Source: Oculatella sp. LEGE 06141 (GTDB lineage Bacteria; Cyanobacteriota; Cyanobacteriia; Elainellales; Elainellaceae). Taken from it: DNA of 38,844 nt. A program made the translations under genes and the position numbers. Below the pieces are notes generated by a model. The model had not been told where the DNA came from. It saw nothing but the letters and a program-made list of their open reading frames with translations, and ran no database searches. Of the stretch, positions 25,104 to 32,863 are shown one piece after another. Location of the stretch: NCBI RefSeq assembly GCF_015207605.1, contig NZ_JADEWO010000056.1:1-38844 (forward strand), in the 5' to 3' direction. The stretch's first letter is position 1; each line of letters opens with the position of its first letter.

Positions 25104-28043
25104 TTACTCGCGCCCCTCCAATGATGCAATGACGTTACGGATATAATGAACGATCGCTTCAGCGGTTGGAATATTATTGGCAAACAAGATTTTGTTGACA
25201 TTACATGAACGAGAAAGTGCCTCATCGTTAGCTTGTGTGGAATGAGGAATGAGGAAATCTCTCAAGAAGATAACTGCCAAAACCTGGTTGGACATGACCA
25301 GACTGTTAACAGCTTGATATCCTCCCGGTGGCATAACAGGGGTTTGTTGGCTGACCTCAATTCCAATCTGCTGCTTCAAGAGGTCATTGATCGCAGGTGT
25401 CGCAATGGTTAAACACTGTGAAAAGAACTCCTGATGACGGGCAACCAGTTGAATCAGTTCTGCCCGCTGGCTGTCGTGCGCCATGAGGGCGATGTACTTC
25501 TGCTTAAGAATTGCGGGTATTTCCTGAACAGGTGCAGGAATGGAGGGTGTAGCGTCAGTCGTTATATCCGCTTCAACTGCTGCGGGGTCACTTGCGATCG
25601 CCGTATCTAGCCCATCATCGGGAGTTAAAACTACTGGCTCATCAATTTTTACTTCAGAGCGATCGGATAGAATCTCAGCAACTGGATCTACCAGTGCATC
25701 GCGTTGATCGCTCTCTGCATCAGCCGCTATCATTACATCGATTGCTTCGATCGCTTCGACAACGTCTGAGGGCGGCGGGATAGTCTCTAGATGATCTAAA
25801 TCATTGATATCTGACGATTCGAGGTCTAATTCCGTCTCGCTAGCATCTGCACTGGTCGTTTGTGAGTTTTCAATGATCGCTAATGAATCAGCCAGGTCTG
25901 ATGCTTCATCCTTTTCTAACGTATCCGTTGAAGCGGGATCGCTGACAGCAGGCTCTGTGTTTATTATGAATGATGTTTCTACTGCTTCGAAAGCTGCCTC
26001 CGGCGATTCAACCTGAGTGACATCCTCCGCAGGTTCATCCAGGGCTACAACTACAGGTTCAGCGATCGCAGTATCAACATCAACCACGGTTGGCGCAGCG
26101 GTTAGCTCAGCTTCGACTGGATCGACTACAACCGCATCTGTGTTGACACTATCTCCAAAATCGTCTTCAGGTTCCATAGCCACTGGCTCAGTGTGAAGCA
26201 CTGCTTCAACGGTGGAAACTGGATCGCTTGTTTCACCACGACCTTCAGCCGGAACCACCGTTGGTTCTTCAATGGGTGTTATTGGCTCAGCCAGGTCATT
26301 AAAATCGATCGCGCCGGGAACTGGCTCAGAGATTAGAGATACTTCTTCTGTTCTCTCTAGAGGAGTTGCCATTTCAGGTGATTCAGAGACGGAAGCGATC
26401 GTCTCATCGTCTGTAGCAGGTTGAATAACGGTCAGATCATCAGCGATCGCAGGCTCAGTATTTGCTGCATCTGCTAACGGCGTGATTGTCAGTTCATCTA
26501 GTTCGTCTGGTTCAGACCAGAGATCTGGCATGGCGATCTCGGTCAATCGCCTCGGTTGAGAGACTGGTTCGGTCGCTTCAACCATGCTATCCGATTGAAT
26601 CACGGTTGCTTCATCAGGCGGAACATCAAATAGGGGAGCTTGATCGTCCAGTAACGGCTCTACTGGTTCATCAGCAGATCCGCTTGCAACCAGGTTAGGG
26701 GCACTTGAGGCTTCTATATCTTCGATCGCCTCATTGGTTTGAATCGTTGTTGTTTCAGCAAGAACATCATCATTGAAGGATGGAGCGATCGCCTCTTCTA
26801 TCTCAACAGATTCAATGACGTTCTCTTCTGTCGGTTCAATATCTTCGATCGCCTCATTGGTCTGAGTCGTTGTTATTTCAGCAAGAAAATTATCATTGAA
26901 GGATGGAGCGATCGCCTCTTCTATCTCAACAGATTCAATGACGTTCTCTTCTGTGGCTTCAATATCTTCGATCGCCTCATTGGTTTGAATCGTTGTTGTT
27001 TCAGCAAAAACATCATCGTTGAAGGATGGAGCGATCGCCTCTTCTATTTCGGTAGATTCAATGACGTTCTCTTCTGTGGCTTCAATATCTTCGATCGCCT
27101 CATTGGTTTGAATCGTTGTTGTTTCAGCAAGAAAATCATCGTTGAAAGATGAAGCGATCGCCTCTTCTATCACGGCAGATTCAATGACGTTCTCTTCTGT
27201 GGGTTCAATATCTTCGATCACTTCATCTTGCTGAATCGTTGTTGTTTCAGCAAAAACATCATCGTTGAAGGATGGAGCGATCGCCTCTTCTATCTCGACA
27301 GATTCAGCCACGCTTTCATCAACGTCTTCTACTTCAGCTTCTACCGATCTGGATGACACAAATTGATCGATTGGCTCACTGATAACTGGCTCTAACTGAA
27401 CGTTAACCGCTTCAGCCGCAGTCGGAGTTTCGTGAGCTTCAATTTCTGCACTGGAGCGAGACGGTTCTAAATCAGTAACGCCAAGCGGTGTTTCAATATC
27501 AGAGGAATGAATAGCTGAAGTAGACTCCGCCTCTTCGATAGGCGATTCAGCGGCTATCGAGATCGGCTCTACTTCAAAAGGGCGATCGTGTGCAACGGGT
27601 TCAGGCTGTGGACTCTCAATCTCCGGTGTGGGTGCTGCAAGTGGTTCAACTAAACTGGGTTGCCAACCTCTAACAACAGTCGCATTGGGATCTCCAACGA
27701 CCGTTGCCGATAAATCTTCAAGCAGTTCATTGATATCTTGCAGAATCAAGATAAATTCACCTACCCGCACAATGTCTCCAGGCTGAAGTAAATACCCCTG
27801 GTTCGCATGAGCAATTTGTCCATTCACCAATGAACCATTGGCGCTACCCAGATCATAAAAATAGTAGTGCCCATCTTCAAAGGCAAATCTGGCGTGCAAG
27901 CGGCTTACATCCGGACTATCTAGAACTAAACCCGAATTAGGTGAACGTCCCATTAAACATTCGCCGGTTAGGGCAGTAAAGTCAAATAGGTTGATTTCCC
28001 TGACTTCGATTTGAGTTTGTGCATTAATGACTTTGACTTTCAT
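25104..28043 (-). CDS. Large acidic FHA domain protein with tandem 41-residue repeats
   Basis: A 979-residue protein with three parts. The FHA domain (1-105) keeps GRSPNSGLVL, DVSRLHARF and DLGSANGSLVNG. A very acidic, threonine-rich, presumably disordered middle (about 110-835) holds five near-identical 41-residue repeats around 245-450, containing EIEEAIAPSFNDD and AETTTIQTNEAIEDIE. The C-terminal 135 residues form a folded-looking helical domain starting at IPAILKQKYIALMAHDSQ and including LARHQEFFSQCL-like and AVIFLRDFLIPH stretches. The many TTT and T-acidic sites in the repeats could be kinase targets for FHA binding. It lies 171 bases downstream of the DUF6760-like tail gene on the same strand. 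A scaffold or assembly role is inferred, not shown. Confidence 0.87.
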   Translation of the reverse strand: MKVKVINAQTQIEVREINLFDFTALTGECLMGRSPNSGLVLDSPDVSRLHARFAFEDGHYYFYDLGSANGSLVNGQIAHANQGYLLQPGDIVRVGEFILILQDINELLEDLSATVVGDPNATVVRGWQPSLVEPLAAPTPEIESPQPEPVAHDRPFEVEPISIAAESPIEEAESTSAIHSSDIETPLGVTDLEPSRSSAEIEAHETPTAAEAVNVQLEPVISEPIDQFVSSRSVEAEVEDVDESVAESVEIEEAIAPSFNDDVFAETTTIQQDEVIEDIEPTEENVIESAVIEEAIASSFNDDFLAETTTIQTNEAIEDIEATEENVIESTEIEEAIAPSFNDDVFAETTTIQTNEAIEDIEATEENVIESVEIEEAIAPSFNDNFLAEITTTQTNEAIEDIEPTEENVIESVEIEEAIAPSFNDDVLAETTTIQTNEAIEDIEASSAPNLVASGSADEPVEPLLDDQAPLFDVPPDEATVIQSDSMVEATEPVSQPRRLTEIAMPDLWSEPDELDELTITPLADAANTEPAIADDLTVIQPATDDETIASVSESPEMATPLERTEEVSLISEPVPGAIDFNDLAEPITPIEEPTVVPAEGRGETSDPVSTVEAVLHTEPVAMEPEDDFGDSVNTDAVVVDPVEAELTAAPTVVDVDTAIAEPVVVALDEPAEDVTQVESPEAAFEAVETSFIINTEPAVSDPASTDTLEKDEASDLADSLAIIENSQTTSADASETELDLESSDINDLDHLETIPPPSDVVEAIEAIDVMIAADAESDQRDALVDPVAEILSDRSEVKIDEPVVLTPDDGLDTAIASDPAAVEADITTDATPSIPAPVQEIPAILKQKYIALMAHDSQRAELIQLVARHQEFFSQCLTIATPAINDLLKQQIGIEVSQQTPVMPPGGYQAVNSLVMSNQVLAVIFLRDFLIPHSTQANDEALSRSCNVNKILFANNIPTAEAIVHYIRNVIASLEGRE
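26713..27315. repeat. Tandem 123-bp repeats within the FHA gene (five units)
   Basis: The marker TCTTCGATC recurs at 26719, 26842, 26965, 27088 and 27211, an exact 123-bp period or 41 codons on the minus strand. Each unit carries GCGATCGC (HIP1) at the codons for AIA in EEAIAP. Units differ by a few bases, so the array expanded recently and in frame. Confidence 0.92.
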
Positions 28044-28085
28044 GGCTTCAGTAGTTTAGTTCTAGAGAGTAACTTGCATAACCTT

Positions 28086-28121
28086 TTCAGCAACAATTTC
28101 AGCAACAATCTCAGCAAAATG
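28086..28121. promoter_or_regulatory. Three tandem 12-bp repeats in the FHA gene leader
   Basis: TTCAGCAACAAT is repeated at 28086-28097 and 28098-28109, then in degenerate form at 28110-28121, 43 to 78 bases upstream of the FHA start on the minus strand. Such spaced repeats could be a binding array in the promoter or leader RNA. No ribosome site is visible before the ATG, so the array may matter for expression. Confidence 0.4.
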
Positions 28122-28214
28122 ATGAGGACTAACCCGTATTTATAGATTGAATAGACAATAACGTTTTATTTATATCGGAACCCTGAAAACAGCACTACAG
28201 GCAAATTGGATGCT

Positions 28215-28427
28215 TCAAGATAGTGGTTGCGATCGCTGATTAATTCTACTAATCTCCTTAACCCATCGCTGGCGATCGATGTGTTCCAGGTTCAAAAGTT
28301 CATCTTGCGACCAGTGGAAGTGATAAGCAATGAATGCTACCTCCTCGTAAAGCTGCTCGGAGGGGTAGCTTAAGACTCCCCCGACAAAGTCAACTCCACT
28401 GCAAATTCCGTTTGACAATGGGGACAT
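28215..28427 (-). CDS. DUF6760-like small protein of contractile injection loci
   Basis: A 70-residue frame whose core YPSEQLYEEVAFIAYHFHWSQ and ELLNLEHIDRQRWVKEISRIN fits the small DUF6760-type proteins found beside phage-tail-like gene clusters. Family members usually start close to this core. Here the only in-frame standard start, ATG at 28427, lies 58 bases inside the preceding tail-assembly gene and gives a short non-conserved N-terminus (MSPLSNGICSG). Translational coupling is therefore likely. It is the last tail-type gene of the block. The role is unknown, probably an assembly factor. Confidence 0.7.
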   Translation of the reverse strand: MSPLSNGICSGVDFVGGVLSYPSEQLYEEVAFIAYHFHWSQDELLNLEHIDRQRWVKEISRINQRSQPLS

Positions 28428-28750
28428 TGGGCTGGAACGTGAACATCTCCCTGCTGATTGAGCCGATTGTAGAACTCTCGCAAATAGGCAATATCTCGAA
28501 TGGTCAACTGCTCTAATAGGGTTGGGGTAACGGAGGTTAAACTCCCCAACCGCACAATTACCCGCGAAAGCATTATCAAGGCAGCATAAGCCGGATTATC
28601 CCTTACGCTAGGCTCGCGTTGCACACAGAGTTCGTCCTTCGCCGTGGCTAACCGCATCCGTCCCTGACGATGGACACGATTCTGGTCATCCGTCCATCCT
28701 CTAGGTAAGGTAAATGAAAATTCTGTACAAGGCTTATCTTTACGAGCCAT
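28370..28750 (-). CDS. Tail-assembly chaperone-like protein, copy 2
   Basis: A 126-residue protein paralogous to its upstream neighbour. Both open with FxFTLPxGxxDxxxxxHRxGxMRLATAxDE and share NPAYAxxIxLSRVIxRLGxL, then a YLxxFYxRxN segment. The pattern is that of phage tail-assembly (gp41-like) proteins found in contractile injection clusters. This copy adds a C-terminal CPHC motif (QCPHCQTEFAVEL) that could bind zinc with other residues. Its stop lies inside the frame of the DUF6760-like gene. No ribosome site is clear. Probably an assembly helper, not a structural part, by analogy only. Confidence 0.75.
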   Translation of the reverse strand: MARKDKPCTEFSFTLPRGWTDDQNRVHRQGRMRLATAKDELCVQREPSVRDNPAYAALIMLSRVIVRLGSLTSVTPTLLEQLTIRDIAYLREFYNRLNQQGDVHVPAQCPHCQTEFAVELTLSGES

Positions 28751-28775
28751 AGATCAATACAAATCCAACAACCGT

Positions 28776-29123
28776 TTACACTTCAACAGCCGATCGGGAC
28801 ACTGTTTCAACATCGTTTGTTCTATCGTTATCATCCTCCAGTTCGTTGATACGACGATAAAAATTCTGTAGGTAGTTCAAATCCTGAGCAAAAAATTCCT
28901 CTACCACCATCGGTGAGAGGTCACTTAACGCCCCCAAACGGGTAATAACGCGAGATAGAATGATGACGGTAGCATAGGCTGGATTAGCCTTCACACGCGG
29001 ATCACGCAGGGGTGCAATTTCATCGATCGCCGTTGCCAGCCGCATAATCCCTTTGCGGTGAAGATTACCGTCTGAGTCCAAATAGCCCTTTGGCAAGGTA
29101 AATTCAAATTCAGTTTGAAACAT
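28776..29123 (-). CDS. Tail-assembly chaperone-like protein, copy 1
   Basis: A protein of about 115 residues sharing the FEFTLPKGYLDSDGNLHRKG, MRLATAIDEIAPLRDPRV, NPAYATVIILSRVITRLGAL and YLQNFYRRIN pattern of its downstream paralog, but without the CPHC end. The ATG at 29123 is preferred because AGG lies 7 bases before it. A TTG at 29135 would add four residues. Gaps of 24-25 bases on both sides place it in the tail operon. The duplication mirrors that of the tube genes and suggests one chaperone per tube type, which is speculation. Confidence 0.75.
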   Translation of the reverse strand: MFQTEFEFTLPKGYLDSDGNLHRKGIMRLATAIDEIAPLRDPRVKANPAYATVIILSRVITRLGALSDLSPMVVEEFFAQDLNYLQNFYRRINELEDDNDRTNDVETVSRSAVEV

Positions 29124-29147
29124 AAAAAGCCTCAATCAACTCGTTCA

Positions 29148-29642
29148 TTAACTCACTCGCTTAAACTCCTCAAACGCGATTTCCAATTCTTCAATCTCAA
29201 TGTCTGTGCTGCGAGCGCTGACATCCGTAAATTTGTAACTGGTAGGCCACGCTCTAGAGAAATCAAACCGTGCCACTTCAGCCGATGCCTGATCGTAAAT
29301 GACCAGAGACGCATCTTTGCGCTGCTTTGCCCAATTCCCCTCCTGCACTTGATGAAACCATGTCCAAAACGTTTTAGAAAGTGTCATCCCTCGCCGCAAC
29401 GTCAGATTGCCGCTTTTCACATTACCGGGCATCTTGGTTCGTACTACCCGGCCTTGCGTCGCTCCTGCGGAACCCCATGCTTGAGGGGTTACCTCACACA
29501 CCTCGATGACTTCCTGGGTTTGTTGAAAGCCCCGGCATTCCAGAAAGATACCGTCAATGCCATCTTGAGAATCATCCAGTTCTAGCCCCAGGTAGAAGCG
29601 ATGGGCGGTCAGAATTTCGAATGCATTGGTTCCGGTTGGCAT
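29148..29642 (-). CDS. Phage tail tube protein-like (T4 gp19 family), second tube
   Basis: A 164-residue inner-tube protein. The opening RFYLGLELDD and the internal ECRGFQQTQEVIEVCEVTPQ, NLTLRRGMTLSKTFWTWF and RKDASLVIYDQASAEVARFD match the tube fold of contractile tails. The end IEIEELEIAFEEFKRV is the usual closing strand. In the assembled machine stacked hexamers form the rigid tube within the sheath. Having two tube genes is usual for these systems, where one often forms the tube body and the other contacts the baseplate. The start has no strong ribosome site. It lies 58 bases downstream of the other tube gene. Confidence 0.88.
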   Translation of the reverse strand: MPTGTNAFEILTAHRFYLGLELDDSQDGIDGIFLECRGFQQTQEVIEVCEVTPQAWGSAGATQGRVVRTKMPGNVKSGNLTLRRGMTLSKTFWTWFHQVQEGNWAKQRKDASLVIYDQASAEVARFDFSRAWPTSYKFTDVSARSTDIEIEELEIAFEEFKRVS

Positions 29643-29700
29643 GGTTCTAAGGCTGGCTGATAGGCAGGAGGGATAATATCTCTAAAAGAACTGCAACGAG

Positions 29701-30156
29701 TTACCGGACGCGCTTGATTCCTTCATGAACCAATTCAATGGTTTCATTCGCCATGTCGCCGCCCGATGCGGCAAGGGTTGGCCCTGTGTACTTGCAGGGA
29801 TAACAGTTAACGATGTTCCATCGGGCTTTTTCTTCTCCTCGTTGGTCATAAGCAACCACCGAAGCCCCTTTACGGTTTTGCGACCATTGACGTGGATCGC
29901 CCATGTCTTCGTTACATTTCTGATACCACTCGTACAGGTCAATGTCGTCAGTGGCAATGACTTTAACGGTGATGTTGGTAAACTTAACGACAGTGGGAGT
30001 GGCCTGTCGAGTAATTACGCCTTTTCGAGTCGATCCATGCACTTCCTGAGCCGGAGTGTTCTCGACCCCCAATCCGCTGATCTCTTTAATAAACTTGTCC
30101 GTAATTCCATCGGCCTCAAAGTAAAACTTACAGGCTGTTAAATATTCACCGGGCAT
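29701..30156 (-). CDS. Phage tail tube protein-like (T4 gp19 family), first tube
   Basis: A 151-residue inner-tube protein with the typical start TACKFYFEADGITDKFIKEI, SGLGVENTPAQ, the loop KFTNITVKVIATDDIDLYEW and RKGASVVAYDQRGEEKARWN, ending ETIELVHEGIKRV. It differs clearly from the second tube protein and is a better match to the main tube subunit of extracellular and cyanobacterial injection systems. GAGAGG about 8 bases before the ATG supports the start. It lies 75 bases downstream of the sheath gene, the usual order in these loci. Confidence 0.88.
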   Translation of the reverse strand: MPGEYLTACKFYFEADGITDKFIKEISGLGVENTPAQEVHGSTRKGVITRQATPTVVKFTNITVKVIATDDIDLYEWYQKCNEDMGDPRQWSQNRKGASVVAYDQRGEEKARWNIVNCYPCKYTGPTLAASGGDMANETIELVHEGIKRVR

Positions 30157-30231
30157 GTTGAACCTCTCAATGATGCAAAAGAATGAGTACGTAAAGCCAT
30201 GTCCAAACGTAGAACTCGCCTCAGGATGGCG

Positions 30232-31890
30232 TTATTCGTTGTCTTCTACTCCATTCCACTGGCTGATGCGGAAGACCACAAACTCAGCCGGGCGGACTGG
30301 ACACACTCCTACTTCGATGTATAAACGTCCCAAAATCATGGTTTCGGGCGGATTTAATTCGGCATCGCATTTGACATAGAAGGCTTGAGCAGGCGTTTCG
30401 CCAAATAGCGCGCCCTCTCGCCAAATCCGCTCCAAAAAGTTACTGACTGTACGGCGAACTCGTGCCCATAGGTCTTCATCGTTTGGCTCAAATACAGCCC
30501 ACTGGGTACCCAATTCGATGGATTTAGCGATGTAGCTCATCAAGCGGCGAACGCTGATATAACGCCATTCTGTTTTATCTGGCTCCACCAGCGTTCGTGC
30601 GCCCCAGATGCGAATACCGCGGTTTGGGAAATTGCGAATACAGTTAATGCCGAGCGGGTTGAGGAGTTCTTGCTCACGGAAGTTGGTGTCGTAGGTAAGA
30701 CCCAAAACACCCCTGGGGACTTCGTTGGCTGGGGCTTTGTAAACACCGCGAGTTTCGTCGGTTCGTGCCCACACTCCCATAACATGCCCACAGGGAGGAA
30801 CAGCGATCGCCTTGCCATCTCGGGGATTGCGAACTTTAATCCAGGGATAATAAAGCGCCGCAAACATGGAGCGACGGTTGAATTGACCTAACCATTCCAC
30901 CACTTCCTGAGGCTTGACACGATCGGAGGGTGGGTCAAACACAACCATGCGATTGGGCGGATTGGGAATATCGCCATCGGCAGCCCCTTCACAGGCACTC
31001 ACCATCAGATCCATAATGCCATGAACCTGATCTAAGCTCATGAGCTGTGCTTCATAGGCTCGCATTAAGTCAGGACAGGCCAACATGGTAATTTCATCCA
31101 TTTCGAGCAAGCCCCGAACCCCGGTGCGATCGTCCCGTACCCCTTCCAAATCGCGCGAAAATTCATCAAGCCGAGACGGAAGAATAGGAGGAGATAAATC
31201 ATAAATTCCATTAACCGGGCGGCGGGTGGCGGGTCGTCTCTGTTGGGCAACGTCCTCCAACGTGATGTACAGCGATGAACGAATTGCCGGAACAGCATAG
31301 GTGCCCAGGTTGCTAGGTGTGTCAGGGTCCATCGTCAGGTTTTCATACTGCTCTAACAGTTCTTCACCTCGACGGATTTGTAGCGTAAAGTAGTCGCCTG
31401 TATCGGCAGGTGGCTCTGCTTCAGACCCTTCTGGCAGGGCACGGGGCGACCCATCCGTCACGACAAGTCGAATCGTACCGGCCCCGGCTTGTTCTGGACG
31501 TAGCGTTGCATTAAGTGACGGGCGATTTCCCCGGCCTGGAATTTGCAAAGTAGCAGCTTGCTGCGTGCTGGGTGGGGTTGCACCGGGCAGTTGTGTGCCA
31601 ATACTGGTAACCCAGCAACGACCGCCCCCGTTCATGAAGTACCCGTATACCGAGAAAGGCAAATAGGCGTTAAAGTCTGTGAAACCGTCCGAATCGGGGC
31701 GAGCAAAATAGCTGAGGTACTGCGTCCAATTTGTCACCAGCATGGGCTTGAACGGTTCAGCCCCACCGCGAACCTCCTCGGTAAACCCGACAAACCCAGC
31801 AACGGCAGTACTAACGCCCTCAATGGGGCGGCTCCCCCGGTCTACTTCTTCAATGTAGACACCTGGAGCAAAATAATCGAGTCTAGGCAT
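30232..31890 (-). CDS. Contractile tail sheath protein
   Basis: A 552-residue sheath subunit, which contracts to drive the inner tube through the target membrane. The N-terminus, YFAPGVYIEEVDRGSRPIEG followed by VSTAVAGFVGFTE, is the classic sheath start that makes the inter-subunit mesh. The C-terminal part has LNPLGINCIRNFPNRGIRIW, GARTL, YISVRRLMSYIAKSIE and AEFVVFRISQWN, all typical. The intervening region, about 120-290, is the variable outer domain exposed on the surface. Length is normal for such systems. A GGAG lies 12 bases before the ATG. It is 97 bases downstream of the cap-protein gene. Confidence 0.94.
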   Translation of the reverse strand: MPRLDYFAPGVYIEEVDRGSRPIEGVSTAVAGFVGFTEEVRGGAEPFKPMLVTNWTQYLSYFARPDSDGFTDFNAYLPFSVYGYFMNGGGRCWVTSIGTQLPGATPPSTQQAATLQIPGRGNRPSLNATLRPEQAGAGTIRLVVTDGSPRALPEGSEAEPPADTGDYFTLQIRRGEELLEQYENLTMDPDTPSNLGTYAVPAIRSSLYITLEDVAQQRRPATRRPVNGIYDLSPPILPSRLDEFSRDLEGVRDDRTGVRGLLEMDEITMLACPDLMRAYEAQLMSLDQVHGIMDLMVSACEGAADGDIPNPPNRMVVFDPPSDRVKPQEVVEWLGQFNRRSMFAALYYPWIKVRNPRDGKAIAVPPCGHVMGVWARTDETRGVYKAPANEVPRGVLGLTYDTNFREQELLNPLGINCIRNFPNRGIRIWGARTLVEPDKTEWRYISVRRLMSYIAKSIELGTQWAVFEPNDEDLWARVRRTVSNFLERIWREGALFGETPAQAFYVKCDAELNPPETMILGRLYIEVGVCPVRPAEFVVFRISQWNGVEDNE

Positions 31891-31987
31891 AATAAGGTCT
31901 ACTCCAAATCAGGTTATTTTGGCTAAAAATCTATCGGTACAGGTTGAAGGGGGTTACTCGAAAACGTCTCTGGTAGTCAAACAAGCC

Positions 31988-32863
31988 TCAGGAGGTTGAA
32001 GGGTTAGGAACCAAGACAATTTCTTTGAAGACGCTGCTGCCATCAACCAGAACATTGCAGCTCTGAAGCGAATAGCCGGGACGTTGCAGGTTCAGCACAT
32101 AGTTGCCATCGCGCAAGTCTTCAAAAAAGAATAGGCCGTCGCGATCGCTCACCGTACGTTTGTCTGTATCCACAACGGTCACTGCTGTATCGGGTAAGGG
32201 TTGCGCTGTGACGGCATGTTTGACAATGCCAGCCATTGCCACCCGTCGCGTTAGGAGCTGAGACTGTCCAGAACGGTTCCAGTCGCTATGAAGATTGATG
32301 ATGCGCTCCCAAACCCTGGGTGCAACCGCACTCTGGGGTTCAAACGGAATAGCAACAGTGAGATAGACAGCAGGGCGCAACGGCAGACTGAGGGCACTCC
32401 ACAGTGTGCCAATTTCAACGGCAGGTGCGGTAGATACAGATAGGGACAGGTTGCCATAGCCTCGCAGGTCAGGCGCTAAAAAGCTCTCTTGTAATGATCG
32501 GTGGCGTAATAAAACCGAAATGGCTTCGGTTAGCAGGTGGTACTCTCCTAGCGCCGTTCGATCCCAGGCTGTAATGAGCAGCGAAACGTCGAACCAATCG
32601 GGAGACCAGTTCACCTTAGCCGTTTGCGATCGCGGAGCGCCTCCGGTGGACGATCGCCCCTCCGAGAGTTTGCGTTCAACCTGACGACCAGAATGTTGTA
32701 CTTGCTTACTTTCGCGAATGTCGTAGAAGTAAAGGTTCAGTGATGGCCCTGTTCCCTCATCTCTCCGGCTTCCAGGACGGCTGAAGTCAATTTGCTCTGT
32801 ACTGGTGAGGGAAGTCCCTCCCGCCAGAATCTCTGCCAGGGTCTGAAGTACGGAGACCAACAT
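31988..32863 (-). CDS. Pvc16/DUF4255-family tail terminator with carboxypeptidase-regulatory-like domain
   Basis: A 291-residue protein and the first gene of the tail operon. The N-terminal ~190 residues, from MLVSVLQTLAEILAG through the PSLNLYFYDIRESKQ and WFDVSLLITAWDRTALGEYH regions, form a DUF4255 domain, which in injection systems caps the far end of the tube and sheath. The C-terminal part, about 210-288, is a beta-sandwich of the carboxypeptidase-regulatory type (GIVKHAVTAQPLPDTAV, GLFFFEDLRDGNYVLNLQRP). Such an extension would project from the cap, and could link the machine to membrane or cell wall. That function is inferred. GGGAAGG precedes the ATG. Its promoter must lie in the 600-base divergent region. 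Confidence 0.85.
   Translation of the reverse strand: MLVSVLQTLAEILAGGTSLTSTEQIDFSRPGSRRDEGTGPSLNLYFYDIRESKQVQHSGRQVERKLSEGRSSTGGAPRSQTAKVNWSPDWFDVSLLITAWDRTALGEYHLLTEAISVLLRHRSLQESFLAPDLRGYGNLSLSVSTAPAVEIGTLWSALSLPLRPAVYLTVAIPFEPQSAVAPRVWERIINLHSDWNRSGQSQLLTRRVAMAGIVKHAVTAQPLPDTAVTVVDTDKRTVSDRDGLFFFEDLRDGNYVLNLQRPGYSLQSCNVLVDGSSVFKEIVLVPNPSTS

Noticed and set aside
26739-27152. Plus-strand frame with repeated RCCFSKNIII-type units
   Set aside because: It is the antisense reading of the 123-bp repeats in the FHA gene, so the repetition is inherited from that gene.
26713-27315. CRISPR array
   Set aside because: The 123-bp units are direct repeats without unique spacers and are in-frame coding sequence.
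29115-29585. 156-codon plus-strand frame over the second tube gene
   Set aside because: It is antisense to a well supported tail-tube gene and has no ribosome site or known domain.
28215-32863. Integrated prophage
   Set aside because: No capsid, portal, terminase, integrase or lysis genes are present. Pvc16-type cap and DUF6760-like genes point to a contractile injection system.
28215-32863. Type VI secretion system
   Set aside because: There is one long sheath protein and gp19-type tubes rather than TssB/TssC and Hcp, and no TssJLM membrane complex.
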